From contig MEUE01000003.1 of assembly GCA_001771585.1 (NCBI GenBank), positions 310,001-374,000 on the forward strand: a stretch of 64,000 bases of DNA, written 5' to 3'. This document shows positions 36,215 to 44,544 of this stretch, in pieces. The DNA comes from a candidate division WOR-1 bacterium RIFOXYB2_FULL_46_45. Lineage in GTDB: Bacteria > Margulisbacteria > WOR-1 > XYC2-FULL-46-14. Every line of letters begins with the position of its first letter. Within the stretch, counting starts at the first letter, position 1. The notes under the pieces are model-generated. The model made no database searches. It saw only the letters and a list, made by a program, of their open reading frames with translations, and was not told where the DNA came from. The translations under genes and the position numbers were made by a program.

Positions 36215-37294
36215 ATGAATATTTATGCGGCCTTAAACTTATTATGCGGCTTATTCTCTATCAGTATAGGGATATTTGTATTTTTAAGAAATAGACATTC
36301 GGCAGTCAACCTTTCTTTTTTTGTTTTGTCCTTTATGGTCTTCATCTGGCAGTCCGGAACCTATTTTATGTTAACAGCTCCTAATCCCGGCACGGCTTTC
36401 TTTTGGGGCAAAATTATTTATTTGGGAACCACATTCTTGCCGGCCGCGGTATATTATTTTGTCGTATCTTTTTTAAAAAAGGGTCGGGAGAAAAAACAGG
36501 GGTATCTTGCGTTTATTCTGGCGGGTGTGCTTTTTTTGCCCCTGCTCGGAACCAACCTTTTACTTTCCGGTGTGCGTAAATATTTTTGGGGTTATTGGTA
36601 TCAAGCCGGCTTACTGCACCCCTTCTATCTATTATATTATCTGATTATCTTGGGATTGAGTCTCGTTTATTTATATAAGGCCTACACAAAAGAAAAATCC
36701 CCTCTCGAAAAAATTCGCATTAAATATGTTTTAGGGGCATTTATAATTTCTTTCGTCGGCGCGATCGATTTTATTCCGGATTATGGGATTGAAGTATATC
36801 TGCCAAGCCATCTTCCGATCTTTATTTACTTCAGTGCAATCGCTTATGCCATTACCAAACACCAATTAATGGACATAAAAATAATTATTAATCGCCTTAT
36901 GGCATATTCGATCATCCTCATTGTCTACGTAATTGCCGGATTAATCGTGACATTTACAAGTTACTATTTATTTTTAAGCCATTTAAACCATCTTGCTTTT
37001 TTATCTCTTACCGCGTTCCTTATATTGGCCGGACTCTCCTTCCATCCCCTCCGCCTCCATCTCCAGACCACCCCGGACAAGTTTTTGTTCAGAAAAAAGT
37101 ATTTGCTCGAACAGGCGGCAAAGGAGATCGGCAAGATCTGCCATTCAACGGTTGACCAGGATATCCTGTTTAATCTGGTCAATAAAAACCTGAAAACAAC
37201 TCTCAACACCAAAAGCATCCCCTTTTTCCTCCTTAACAAGGGTAAAAACGGCTTTGCGCCCGTAAAAGGGGCAAATCCGGGCAGGGCAAAATAA
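36215..37294 (+). CDS. Histidine-kinase-type 7TM receptor lacking a kinase domain
   Basis: The 359-residue protein is built like the N-terminal half of the kinase at 40257: seven or eight membrane helices (about 1-285) of the HisKA_7TM kind, including the diagnostic AIAYAITKHQLMDIKIIINR. A linker PDKFLFRKKYLLEQAAKEIG then leads into the first part of a GAF-like domain, which stops after about 40 residues at a TAA. No HisKA or ATPase domain follows in any frame before the next gene. It may be a kinase-less receptor, a co-receptor or decoy for the full kinase, or a truncation. No ribosome-binding site is evident. Confidence 0.75.
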   Translation: MNIYAALNLLCGLFSISIGIFVFLRNRHSAVNLSFFVLSFMVFIWQSGTYFMLTAPNPGTAFFWGKIIYLGTTFLPAAVYYFVVSFLKKGREKKQGYLAFILAGVLFLPLLGTNLLLSGVRKYFWGYWYQAGLLHPFYLLYYLIILGLSLVYLYKAYTKEKSPLEKIRIKYVLGAFIISFVGAIDFIPDYGIEVYLPSHLPIFIYFSAIAYAITKHQLMDIKIIINRLMAYSIILIVYVIAGLIVTFTSYYLFLSHLNHLAFLSLTAFLILAGLSFHPLRLHLQTTPDKFLFRKKYLLEQAAKEIGKICHSTVDQDILFNLVNKNLKTTLNTKSIPFFLLNKGKNGFAPVKGANPGRAK

Positions 37295-37295
37295 C

Positions 37296-37325
37296 TTGAA
37301 ATTTTAGCAAAATCCGTTCGATAAT
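37296..37325 (+). promoter_or_regulatory. Possible internal promoter before the 951-residue enzyme gene
   Basis: TTGAAA (37296-37301), an 18-nt spacer and GATAAT (37320-37325) lie between the 7TM gene stop and the next start. AAAGGAG follows 20 nt later as a normal ribosome-binding site, so this gene has a leader, unlike many in the window. Confidence 0.45.
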
Positions 37326-37362
37326 TAAACAGGATCAATCGTAGCAAAAGGAGCTCCAACTC

Positions 37363-40218
37363 ATGCTAGGAAGCGTTTCCGGAATAGAAAGAACAGGTCC
37401 GTTTAGGTCCAGATCGTCCGTACGCACGGATCTTTGCGGCTTAGGAATAAAAGCGGGCCTTTTCAGGCAGATGGGAGCAAAATACGCGCTTCGGAGATAC
37501 TCCGAAGAAAATTATCAAGAGGTTCTCGGTCTTATCAAACGCGCCCATCAACTTGAACTTCCAATTACAAAGATTGAAGTACGGCGGCCGGGAGCGGTCA
37601 GAGAGGGTGATTTTTCAGATATTTCCGATTCAGCTATCCGCACCCGAGCGATAGAAGGCACGCTAAAAATAGCGTCATTGGCAAAAAGCGACTCCTCACC
37701 ACAAACAAATCAGGTAGGCAACCTTGCCGACGCTCTTCAAACAGCACAAGAAGAGTTAAAATCACTGGCAGAAAACCCATCATCCACTCTTGACGAAGTT
37801 TTTCCTGTTTTAAAGGATATTATTAATTTTATTCAAATAAGGAACATCTCTGTTTATGTTCCGGTTACAAAAGACACCTGGGCCAGGCTTTTTTGCTCTT
37901 GCCCATGGCCGCAAGACGGGATTACAAAATATGCCCCTCCGGACGGACAAGTGCCCACAACTACACTGGCAAGCATAATAAGCGCGCCGGGAGATTTTTT
38001 TCGGGTAGACATCGGGGTTAAGCCGGAAGAAAGCCCCGAAGAAGCACATGTAAGGATTGAAAATGAATTTAAAGCACAGGGAATAGTTCCCGACTGGACC
38101 TCTATTGACAACGATCGGGAAAGGTCCCATGGGGACGGAAGGCTTTTGTTTTTTAAGATTAGATCTGTTAGCGGGAGCAGGACTTTGGGCGTGTTTCAAG
38201 CCCACAACCTTGTTGCGGACGGAGAAACGGCTTTCCCTTTATTTGAAAATCCGCAGGATGAAGGAAGAATAATCGCCATACTACGGGCAATTTTTGACAA
38301 AGCCGCGGTAACTATTGATAAGATTAGAGAGAGAAGCGCTCAAGAAAAGACAAAAGCAACTGCCGCAAATATTCCCGCAACGGAAATTAAATCTTCGTCC
38401 ATCCCTGCAACCGTGCAGGAAGCCAGCTTGTTTCCCGTATTCAAAGGCACCCAAAACCGTTTTTTAATGACTGTTTTAGTTTTCTTAAATAGAATAAGAG
38501 GCCTTTTTATTGAAACAATTTTGCAACGGTTAGTTAACATTGTTAATCCACCAAAAAATTGCAAGCTGGTTGAATTTTACAATACAAAAAACGGCAAAAA
38601 GAAAAGGATTAAGGCATATATAGACTATCCGGAGAATGTTTCTGATCGAAGTAAGTCCCCATGGGTTATTATCCCACCCGCTTTTGGAAAAACAAAGGAA
38701 ACAACTTTCCTGCTGGCTTTATACTTAAAAAGAAACGGTATTGGAGTATTACGCTATGACGACACTTCCGCAATCGGAGAAAGCGAAGGTGATATTTACG
38801 ATTTGACTCTTTCGGAATCAACTTCAAACATAAGTGCAGCTATTGATTATCTAGCAACAACCGAAGGCGCTTCAAACATAGGGCTTGTTCCCTTCAGTTT
38901 ATCGGCCCGGCCAGCCGTAAAAGCCACAGCCAATGATTCCCGCATCAAGTTTTTAATCCCCATCGTAGGATCCCCAAATATTCAAACTCTTTTGGAAAGG
39001 GTTTATGGGGAAGATCTTATTGCTGATTATAAAAAAGGCGAACGCAAAGGAGCACTTAATTTGCTCGGACATCCGGTAAACTCCGATACTTTCCTTGGGG
39101 ATGCCGTCAATGCCGGCTTTGGCGATCGAACATCAACCGAAGCAGACTTGCAAAAAATAGGTGTTCCTATTGTATGGTTTTGCGGAACGGAGGATCCTTG
39201 GGTAGAACCGCAAGAGGTGGCAAAAGTATTGGGAGAAAGCCCAAAACGGAAGGTCGTCCGTTATAAAGGAATTTCTCATCGCGTAAGAGAAGCGGGACTG
39301 GCTCCCGCCTTGTTCGCAGAAACAGTTAAAACAATTCTTTCTTTAGTGGAAAGAAAAACGATATCAGACACAGACATTGTCCATCCTCATACCCAGGAAA
39401 TTGTAGCTAAAAGCGTTAGGGAGCGCCAACGCCTATCCAGAAAAAAACTTTCCAAAGATGAGGAAGTCGGACTTTGGAGAAACTATCTGGAAGGATTTGA
39501 TATATTATTGGAAACAAGGGATTACATGGAATATCTTGAGGATTTAAGCGACTTTATTGGTTTAAATCCTGGAGAAAAAATGCTGGATGCCGGATGCGGA
39601 ACAGGAAATCTTTTAATCTATATTATGTCTCGTTTGGCTCTCCAAAAAAAATATGACTCCAATTGGGCAAACAGTTCTTTTGTGGGAGTTGACTTCGTAC
39701 AAGAAGCACTACAAAATACCGAAAAAAAAATAGAAACAGTAAGGAAAAAAAGAAAAAATTTACCCACAACAACCGTACAAAGGGTTGATCTTAATAATGG
39801 TCCCCTGCCCTTTGGAGAAGAAGGTTTTGATAAAATAGTTTCCAGTTTGCTTTTGTCTTATGTAAAGGATCCAAAAGCAGTCGTTAGAAAACTATGCGGT
39901 TCTCTTAAGCCCGGCGGAAAAATTATTTTAACAAGCCTAAAACCGGATGCCGATATTTCACAAATCTATCATCGTTTTATGCAAAAAATTAAAACCACCC
40001 ATTCCAAGGATCCTCACCAACAGGAATTATTGGAGAGGGGCAGAGGATTAATAAATGCCGCCGCAGGATGGATTGAGGTGGAAGAAGAAAAAGGAACCTT
40101 TAAGTATTTTTCGGAAGACGAATTAGTCTCTTTTTTAGAAGCAGAAGGAATAAAAATCACCAAAAGAGTTCTTTCCTTCGGAAAGCAAGCGATTGTGGTT
40201 GTCGGAACAAAGCAATAG
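37363..40218 (+). CDS. GAF-like / LuxD-like acyltransferase / SAM methyltransferase fusion
   Basis: A 951-residue, apparently cytoplasmic fusion. Residues ~130-335 look GAF-like (FPLFENPQDEGRIIAILRAIFDKAA near its end). Residues ~400-675 resemble LuxD, the myristoyl-ACP thioesterase of luminous bacteria. They share an IPPAFGKTKETT start, GVLRYDDTSAIGESEGDI, IGLVPFSLSARPA with Ser512 at the nucleophile position, TEDPWV with Asp611 and ISHRV with His639, in the order of the LuxD triad. Residues ~715-951 form a class I methyltransferase (MLDAGCGTGNLL at 740; LLLSYVKDP; LKPGGKIILTSL). No LuxC/E/A/B genes are present. I infer release of a fatty acid from acyl-ACP followed by methylation, possibly producing a signal read by the flanking 7TM proteins. 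Domain matches are from memory of motifs; function is untested. AAAGGAG precedes the ATG. Confidence 0.75.
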   Translation: MLGSVSGIERTGPFRSRSSVRTDLCGLGIKAGLFRQMGAKYALRRYSEENYQEVLGLIKRAHQLELPITKIEVRRPGAVREGDFSDISDSAIRTRAIEGTLKIASLAKSDSSPQTNQVGNLADALQTAQEELKSLAENPSSTLDEVFPVLKDIINFIQIRNISVYVPVTKDTWARLFCSCPWPQDGITKYAPPDGQVPTTTLASIISAPGDFFRVDIGVKPEESPEEAHVRIENEFKAQGIVPDWTSIDNDRERSHGDGRLLFFKIRSVSGSRTLGVFQAHNLVADGETAFPLFENPQDEGRIIAILRAIFDKAAVTIDKIRERSAQEKTKATAANIPATEIKSSSIPATVQEASLFPVFKGTQNRFLMTVLVFLNRIRGLFIETILQRLVNIVNPPKNCKLVEFYNTKNGKKKRIKAYIDYPENVSDRSKSPWVIIPPAFGKTKETTFLLALYLKRNGIGVLRYDDTSAIGESEGDIYDLTLSESTSNISAAIDYLATTEGASNIGLVPFSLSARPAVKATANDSRIKFLIPIVGSPNIQTLLERVYGEDLIADYKKGERKGALNLLGHPVNSDTFLGDAVNAGFGDRTSTEADLQKIGVPIVWFCGTEDPWVEPQEVAKVLGESPKRKVVRYKGISHRVREAGLAPALFAETVKTILSLVERKTISDTDIVHPHTQEIVAKSVRERQRLSRKKLSKDEEVGLWRNYLEGFDILLETRDYMEYLEDLSDFIGLNPGEKMLDAGCGTGNLLIYIMSRLALQKKYDSNWANSSFVGVDFVQEALQNTEKKIETVRKKRKNLPTTTVQRVDLNNGPLPFGEEGFDKIVSSLLLSYVKDPKAVVRKLCGSLKPGGKIILTSLKPDADISQIYHRFMQKIKTTHSKDPHQQELLERGRGLINAAAGWIEVEEEKGTFKYFSEDELVSFLEAEGIKITKRVLSFGKQAIVVVGTKQ

Positions 40219-40256
40219 ATTGACCTATAATCCCTATGATGAGATAATTAATCCTA

Positions 40257-42293
40257 ATGAATTTTTTTGCCTTCAGCGCACTTATCAACGGAATAACCAG
40301 CGCTCTGCTGGGAATTTATGTCCTGGCAAACAGCTATAAAAACCCCCTAAACCGTAGTTATTCCGTTTTTGCTCTTAGTGTCTTCATTTGGAGCTTTGGA
40401 TATTTTTTCTGGCAAAACTCTTCCTCTGCCGAAAACGCTCTGCTTTGGTCGCGTATATTGATGGCCGGAGCAATCATGATTCCTTTATCCTATTTTGATT
40501 TTTCATTACACTTGACCGGCACCGTACTCCAAAACCGCCTCCAAAGCATTATCTCCTGTATCATCGGCATGTTTTTCCTTCTTGCAGATTTAACTCCGCT
40601 TATCGTAAGCGGCATATCAAAAAAAATGTATTTTGATTTTTGGCCGACCCCGGGACTTTTATACCCGTTTTTCCTGCTTATGTTCTTTTTTTATACCTTT
40701 TATTCACTTAGCATAATGTTGACAAAATTCAAAAAAAGTTTTGGCCAGGTCAGGCCGCAAATCATGTATGTTTTTTGGGGAACCGCCATAGGTTTTGCCG
40801 GCGGATCAACTAATTTCTTATTGTGGTACGATATTCCAATTCCTCCCTTAGCTAATATTTTAGTGTTGGCCTACCCTGTTTTTATGGCGATCTCGATCAC
40901 AAAACATCGGCTGATGGACCTTTCGGTAATTATCAGCCGTACGGCCGCCGAAATTCTGGCAATTTTATTTCAGGGAATCATTTATTTGAGTATGGTCTGG
41001 CTCTACCAAAATTATGTATCAAATCAAATTGACTCGCTCTTTATCACACTAACCGTAATCTACGGCATCTGGGTTGGACAAACCCATCAAGTGCTCCGCC
41101 TAAAAATACAAACAACAACCGACAAAGCAATCTTGCGGGGAAAATATGATTATTACAAAGAACTTTCTCTGGCATCCATTAAAGTAGGAGAAGATCTTTC
41201 TCTTTCAAGCATTTTGAAAGTCCTCTATGCTACTTTCTATGAAACTGTACAGATAAACAACCCCCGCATTTTTCTTCCCAATAATTTTACAACACCAATG
41301 GATTCAAAAAAATATGTGGTTTACAGCCGCGAAAACTTCACCCCTATAAAAGATGGCGAAGAAATTAGCATGGAAGAAAAACTAATCGAAGAACTAACAA
41401 AAAAGAGAGGACATTTACTAAACGAAAAAGACCATGACCGCAATCTTATTGTCCCCTGCCTGCTTGAAAACCGTTTAATCGCCATGTTTATCCTGGGGCC
41501 AAAACTCTCCCAGGATCCTTATACCGATGAAGATATCCAACTGCTAGAGGTTTTGGCCAGCCAGGTGGCCATTGCGCTTGATCACACTCGTTCCTACGAA
41601 AAAATAAAAGATGACCTCGAAGCTACCCAGATGCAGCTTGAACGCTCCCAGCGCCTGGCGTCACTGGGAACCCTAACCGCCGGGGTGACGCACGAAATCA
41701 GAAATCCCCTAACCGTCATCCGGCTGGAAACGCTGAAACTGCCGTCAAAGCCAAGGGACGTGGATGACTTGAAACAACGCAGTGATTTGATCGTAAAATA
41801 CGTCGACCGGATTGAATTGATTGTTGAAAAGATGCTCCACCTATCCCGCTTCAAAGCTCCCGTTAAAACCAAAGTCGACTTAAACTCGGTGGTTGAAGAA
41901 ACCTTCCCGTTCTTTTCAACTTCCAGCGCAAAAATCACCAAAGAACTCCAGCCGGTTCCAAAAATCGACGGCGATCCGGAAGAATTGGAGAGGGTCCTAA
42001 TCAACCTGATCCAAAACGCCGAATACGCCAAAGCTAAAAAAATTACGATAAAGACCTTTGTCGAAAAAAACAAGATCCATCTTGAAGTCTCGGACAACGG
42101 GAAAGGGATCCCCAAGGAAAACATTTCAAAGATATTTGATCCCTTCTTCAGCTCCCGGCATGAAGGGACCGGATTGGGACTGTCGATCGCCTATCGCATC
42201 ATCCGCGAACACGGGGGGACAATCACGGTCGACAGCGAGGAAGACAAAGGTACAACTTTTAAGATTGAGTTTGAGGCGGCTGCGGGGAAATAA
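40257..42293 (+). CDS. 7TM-GAF sensor histidine kinase
   Basis: The 678-residue kinase has a 7TM sensor domain (about 1-235) ending in ITKHRLMDLSVIISR, a GAF domain (about 290-440; PCLLENRLIAMFILGPK, DEDIQLLEVLASQVAIALDHTRSY), and a HisKA domain with His479 in GVTHEIRNPLTVI. The ATPase has NLIQNAEYA, DNGKGIP and GTGLGLSIAYRI. The same sensor type occurs without a kinase two genes upstream. Between them lies the acyltransferase-methyltransferase fusion, an arrangement that recalls synthase-receptor pairs of quorum sensing. A TATAAT at 40226-40231 may give it its own promoter; no ribosome-binding site is evident. Probable partner: the response regulator at 43.0-43.6 kb. Confidence 0.9.
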   Translation: MNFFAFSALINGITSALLGIYVLANSYKNPLNRSYSVFALSVFIWSFGYFFWQNSSSAENALLWSRILMAGAIMIPLSYFDFSLHLTGTVLQNRLQSIISCIIGMFFLLADLTPLIVSGISKKMYFDFWPTPGLLYPFFLLMFFFYTFYSLSIMLTKFKKSFGQVRPQIMYVFWGTAIGFAGGSTNFLLWYDIPIPPLANILVLAYPVFMAISITKHRLMDLSVIISRTAAEILAILFQGIIYLSMVWLYQNYVSNQIDSLFITLTVIYGIWVGQTHQVLRLKIQTTTDKAILRGKYDYYKELSLASIKVGEDLSLSSILKVLYATFYETVQINNPRIFLPNNFTTPMDSKKYVVYSRENFTPIKDGEEISMEEKLIEELTKKRGHLLNEKDHDRNLIVPCLLENRLIAMFILGPKLSQDPYTDEDIQLLEVLASQVAIALDHTRSYEKIKDDLEATQMQLERSQRLASLGTLTAGVTHEIRNPLTVIRLETLKLPSKPRDVDDLKQRSDLIVKYVDRIELIVEKMLHLSRFKAPVKTKVDLNSVVEETFPFFSTSSAKITKELQPVPKIDGDPEELERVLINLIQNAEYAKAKKITIKTFVEKNKIHLEVSDNGKGIPKENISKIFDPFFSSRHEGTGLGLSIAYRIIREHGGTITVDSEEDKGTTFKIEFEAAAGK

Positions 42294-42305
42294 ATCCCAA
42301 ATCCA

Positions 42306-42327
42306 AAATCCCAAATCCCAATGAATC
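42306..42327 (+). repeat. Left 22-bp inverted repeat of the four-helix-bundle cassette
   Basis: AAATCCCAAATCCC then AATGAATC. Its reverse complement, with one mismatch (21/22), occurs at 42935-42956. A partial extra AAATCCCAAATCC copy lies directly before it from 42292, touching the kinase stop codon. Confidence 0.8.
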
Positions 42328-42450
42328 TTTTAATCTTCAAATCATTAAATTAAAATAAAAAAAGAAGCAAATTCGCGGTTCCAAGTTCAGCCAACGATCC
42401 TTATCCTTCGATCTGACGATCTGATTTGTCGCAGTAGAACTGGAGAAAGT

Positions 42451-42564
42451 TCCTCCGACCCCGATTTTATCGGGACAAAAAGATTTGGTCTAATCACGTC
42501 TTAAAAGGGCAATTTTGCGAATAAATCTTTTTGTGTTCCGACATAAAGTCGGAACGTCGGAGGA
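42451..42564. repeat. Nested multi-hairpin element
   Basis: Four exact inverted repeats are nested: TCCTCCGAC (42451-42459) with 42556-42564; CCCGAT (42460-42465) with ATCGGG (42469-42474); ACAAAAAGATTT (42475-42486) with 42523-42534; and GTTCCGAC (42535-42542) with GTCGGAAC (42548-42555). The RNA of either strand would fold into a branched structure closed by the outer stem. It lies in the gap between the kinase and the four-helix-bundle gene (42294-42570), which holds no other gene. Confidence 0.75.
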
Positions 42565-42570
42565 TTTTTT

Positions 42571-42969
42571 CTATTGGATTTTTACCTTATTGATTATTGC
42601 GCTCAAAATTAGAACTAATTCATTGGCCTCCCCAATTAACGTGACCAATTCCGGGCATTCCAGTCGATTAACCTGCTGTATCAATCTGAGCCAGTATTTT
42701 GATTCTCTGGCTTCCCTGCGGGCAATCGCCATTTTATTAATAAAATCCTTTTTTGTTAAAGTTCCATCCGCTTCTTCCAAATTTGCCCCAATTGATCCGC
42801 TGGATCTTATTAGTTGTTTTCCATATTCCAATGTGGCTTGATTTTTTATTGTTTTGTTTGTAAAAATTCCAACTCGAACCGCAAAATCCAATCCTCTTTC
42901 CTTAATGTCATATTTTTTTGATTTGGATTTTGTTGATTCATTTGGATTTGGGATTTGGTCATTTGTCAT
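42571..42969 (-). CDS. Four-helix-bundle protein (S23/23S-IVS type)
   Basis: The 132-residue protein fits the four-helix-bundle family first seen in intervening sequences of 23S rRNA genes. Segments: KKYDIKERGLDFAVRVGIF, YGKQLIRSSGSIGANLEEADG, TKKDFINKMAIARREARESKYWLRLI. Its first ~16 residues (TNDQIPNPNEST...) are encoded by the right inverted repeat, so the repeat supplies the start codon context. Here it is not in an rRNA gene. Function unknown; members are thought to bind nucleic acid or ribosomes. Flanking repeats suggest a mobile cassette. Confidence 0.88.
   Translation of the reverse strand: MTNDQIPNPNESTKSKSKKYDIKERGLDFAVRVGIFTNKTIKNQATLEYGKQLIRSSGSIGANLEEADGTLTKKDFINKMAIARREARESKYWLRLIQQVNRLECPELVTLIGEANELVLILSAIINKVKIQ
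42935..42956 (-). repeat. Right 22-bp inverted repeat of the four-helix-bundle cassette
   Basis: Reverse complement reads AAATCCCAAATCCA then AATGAATC, matching the left copy at 21 of 22 positions. The two bound a 651-bp segment. The repeat lies inside the 5' end of the coding region. Confidence 0.8.
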
Positions 42970-43022
42970 TATACAGTATCTGTTAGCAATTTTGCCGCCT
43001 GCTGACTATCCTCTTCCTATTC

Positions 43023-43625
43023 TTATGCCTTTGTAGGCGGCGGCTGCTTAGCGGATTTTTTCTTTTGCTTTCGTTCTTCTTCTTCCCGTTCGCGTTCTTT
43101 TTCTTCCTCGTCCATCTTCTTCCTGACCCGCTCCCTGATCTTTTCGGGATCAAACTCGCGCTTGACGCGCAGGGCAAATTCCTTGGCGTTGGTCCTAAGG
43201 TTGGTCATGTCCATCATATGTTCTTCATTGCCGGCAAAAAAATCTTCAAGATGGTTTAAAAGGGTCGAAGGATTAAACGGCTTGGTAATGTAGCCGACCA
43301 CCATCCCCTGCCGGGCTTTCTCCCATTTTTCCTCGTCTTCCCAGGCGCTCAAAATGATAACGCCGATCCGCTCCATATACTCTTTCCGAATCTTTTCCAA
43401 AAATTCCAGCCCGTCCATCTCCGGCATTTTTATGTCAAGGATGATACAGCGGACCCGGTTGGGGATCAGCCCCATGACCCGCTTGTTGCTTTTGAGCATC
43501 TTTAACGCCTCCGGGGCGGAATAACAGGTGATCACATCGTACTTGCCGGTGTCCTTAAGCAATTCGGTGATCGAATCGGCAATATCTTTTTCGTCGTCCA
43601 CCACCATTATCAACGGTTTCATCAT
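43023..43625 (-). CDS. Response regulator with charged C-terminal tail
   Basis: The 200-residue protein has one receiver domain (1-130): acidic pair Asp10-Asp11, phospho-acceptor Asp64 in CIILDIKMPEMDG, Ser93 in ILSAWEDE and Lys115 in YITKPF. There is no DNA-binding or enzymatic output domain. Instead residues ~150-200 form a helical tail of Glu/Arg/Lys repeats (EEKEREREEEERKQ) likely to make a coiled coil or protein contact. It converges with the 7TM-GAF kinase across the four-helix-bundle cassette and is the nearest candidate partner; pairing is inference. Confidence 0.88.
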   Translation of the reverse strand: MMKPLIMVVDDEKDIADSITELLKDTGKYDVITCYSAPEALKMLKSNKRVMGLIPNRVRCIILDIKMPEMDGLEFLEKIRKEYMERIGVIILSAWEDEEKWEKARQGMVVGYITKPFNPSTLLNHLEDFFAGNEEHMMDMTNLRTNAKEFALRVKREFDPEKIRERVRKKMDEEEKEREREEEERKQKKKSAKQPPPTKA

Positions 43626-43640
43626 GTGCTTTTTTTCTCC

Positions 43641-44342
43641 CTAGTTTACGTCAAAGACCGAATCTGGAATATTCTCGTTGATCTTGATATTGTCGTAAAC
43701 CATGTCAATTTTCATCTCTCCGTTGGGCATTGAGACCATAGAAAAACTCCTGGAAGCGACCAAAATCCCCTTAATCTCCTTGTATTCGATCCTGGTATCG
43801 CTGATCTTTTTGTTGTTGGCGCCAAAGACCCTGATCTCTTCCGGCACCAGTTTCGAGCTGTTCACAAAAACTTCCATCTTTCCCATCAGCTTGTTGTTCC
43901 CTTTTGGAAAACCGATGATAAGGAATCCCCTCGAAACGTCTTTTACCGAGAAATTAAATTTTTCCTTCGCCTTTTCAAAATCCATCTGTCCCGATTCCTG
44001 TTTCTGTCCCTCCGGGGTCTTGCTCAAATCCTGCACGTATTTTTGCCCGGTATCGGGCATGATCATCGCGACTTTGGTCCCGTTGGTGATCGAGATCTGT
44101 TTTTGCGGAGAGGTGATCTCCATTTTGCTCTTGTCTTTCCCCTTGGTCCAGATATGCCCCTTTTGCGTCATCTCCTTCATTCCCTTGGCGTTTGAAACCA
44201 TTTTGGTTGTGACATCGGCCTGCATGTCTTTTATTTTTCCCTGGTTATCCTTCAATTTGGCAAAAAGTTCGTCTATAGTCACCGCCTGTGAAATCGTGGC
44301 GGCAAAAAGGACAATAATCGCGGCTATTATCAGTTTTTTCAT
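43641..44342 (-). CDS. LolA-like outer-membrane lipoprotein-sorting protein
   Basis: The 233-residue protein has a signal peptide (residues 1-19, ending ISQA-VT) and a LolA/LppX-like body: IDELFAKLKDNQGKIKDMQADVTTKMVSN, GHIWTKGKDKSKMEIT, FVNSSKLVPEEIRVF and a final DSVFDVN. Such proteins carry lipids or lipoproteins through the periplasm. ATG 44342 is used because GGAGGG precedes it and the signal peptide starts there. It is 15 bases upstream of the response regulator on the same strand and may be co-transcribed. Confidence 0.75.
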   Translation of the reverse strand: MKKLIIAAIIVLFAATISQAVTIDELFAKLKDNQGKIKDMQADVTTKMVSNAKGMKEMTQKGHIWTKGKDKSKMEITSPQKQISITNGTKVAMIMPDTGQKYVQDLSKTPEGQKQESGQMDFEKAKEKFNFSVKDVSRGFLIIGFPKGNNKLMGKMEVFVNSSKLVPEEIRVFGANNKKISDTRIEYKEIKGILVASRSFSMVSMPNGEMKIDMVYDNIKINENIPDSVFDVN

Positions 44343-44392
44343 TGTTATGATCCCTCCATGTTTGAATTTTACCACCTGCCGCTAGAAATGAC

Positions 44393-44487
44393 AACTCACC
44401 CTAAATCCCTCTCTTAAAAAGAGAGGGACTTTCCTTTTTGTCTCATCTCCCCCTCTATTGAAAAGAGAGGGGGATGGGGGGTGAGTT
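44393..44487. repeat. Intergenic palindromic repeat, two hairpins in an outer stem
   Basis: Outer arms AACTCACC (44393-44400) and GGTGAGTT (44480-44487) enclose two hairpins: TCCCTCTCTT with AAGAGAGGGA (44406-44428), and CCCCCTCT with AGAGGGGG (44449-44473). It lies between two divergent genes. C-rich/G-rich repeats of this look are scattered in many environmental genomes; here it may serve as a bidirectional structural element. Confidence 0.8.
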
Positions 44488-44495
44488 AAAAGTCC

Positions 44496-44524
44496 TTGCA
44501 CTCATCTTACAATTACGCTAACAT
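44496..44524 (+). promoter_or_regulatory. Promoter of the small membrane protein gene
   Basis: TTGCAC (44496-44501), a 17-nt spacer and TAACAT (44519-44524), followed by AAGGAGG before ATG 44545. Confidence 0.45.
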
Positions 44525-44544
44525 AAATGAAAAGGAGGATTCAC

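Noticed and set aside
37363-40218. A bioluminescence locus, because of the LuxD-like domain.
   Set aside because: No LuxA, LuxB, LuxC or LuxE in the window; the fusion to a methyltransferase points elsewhere.
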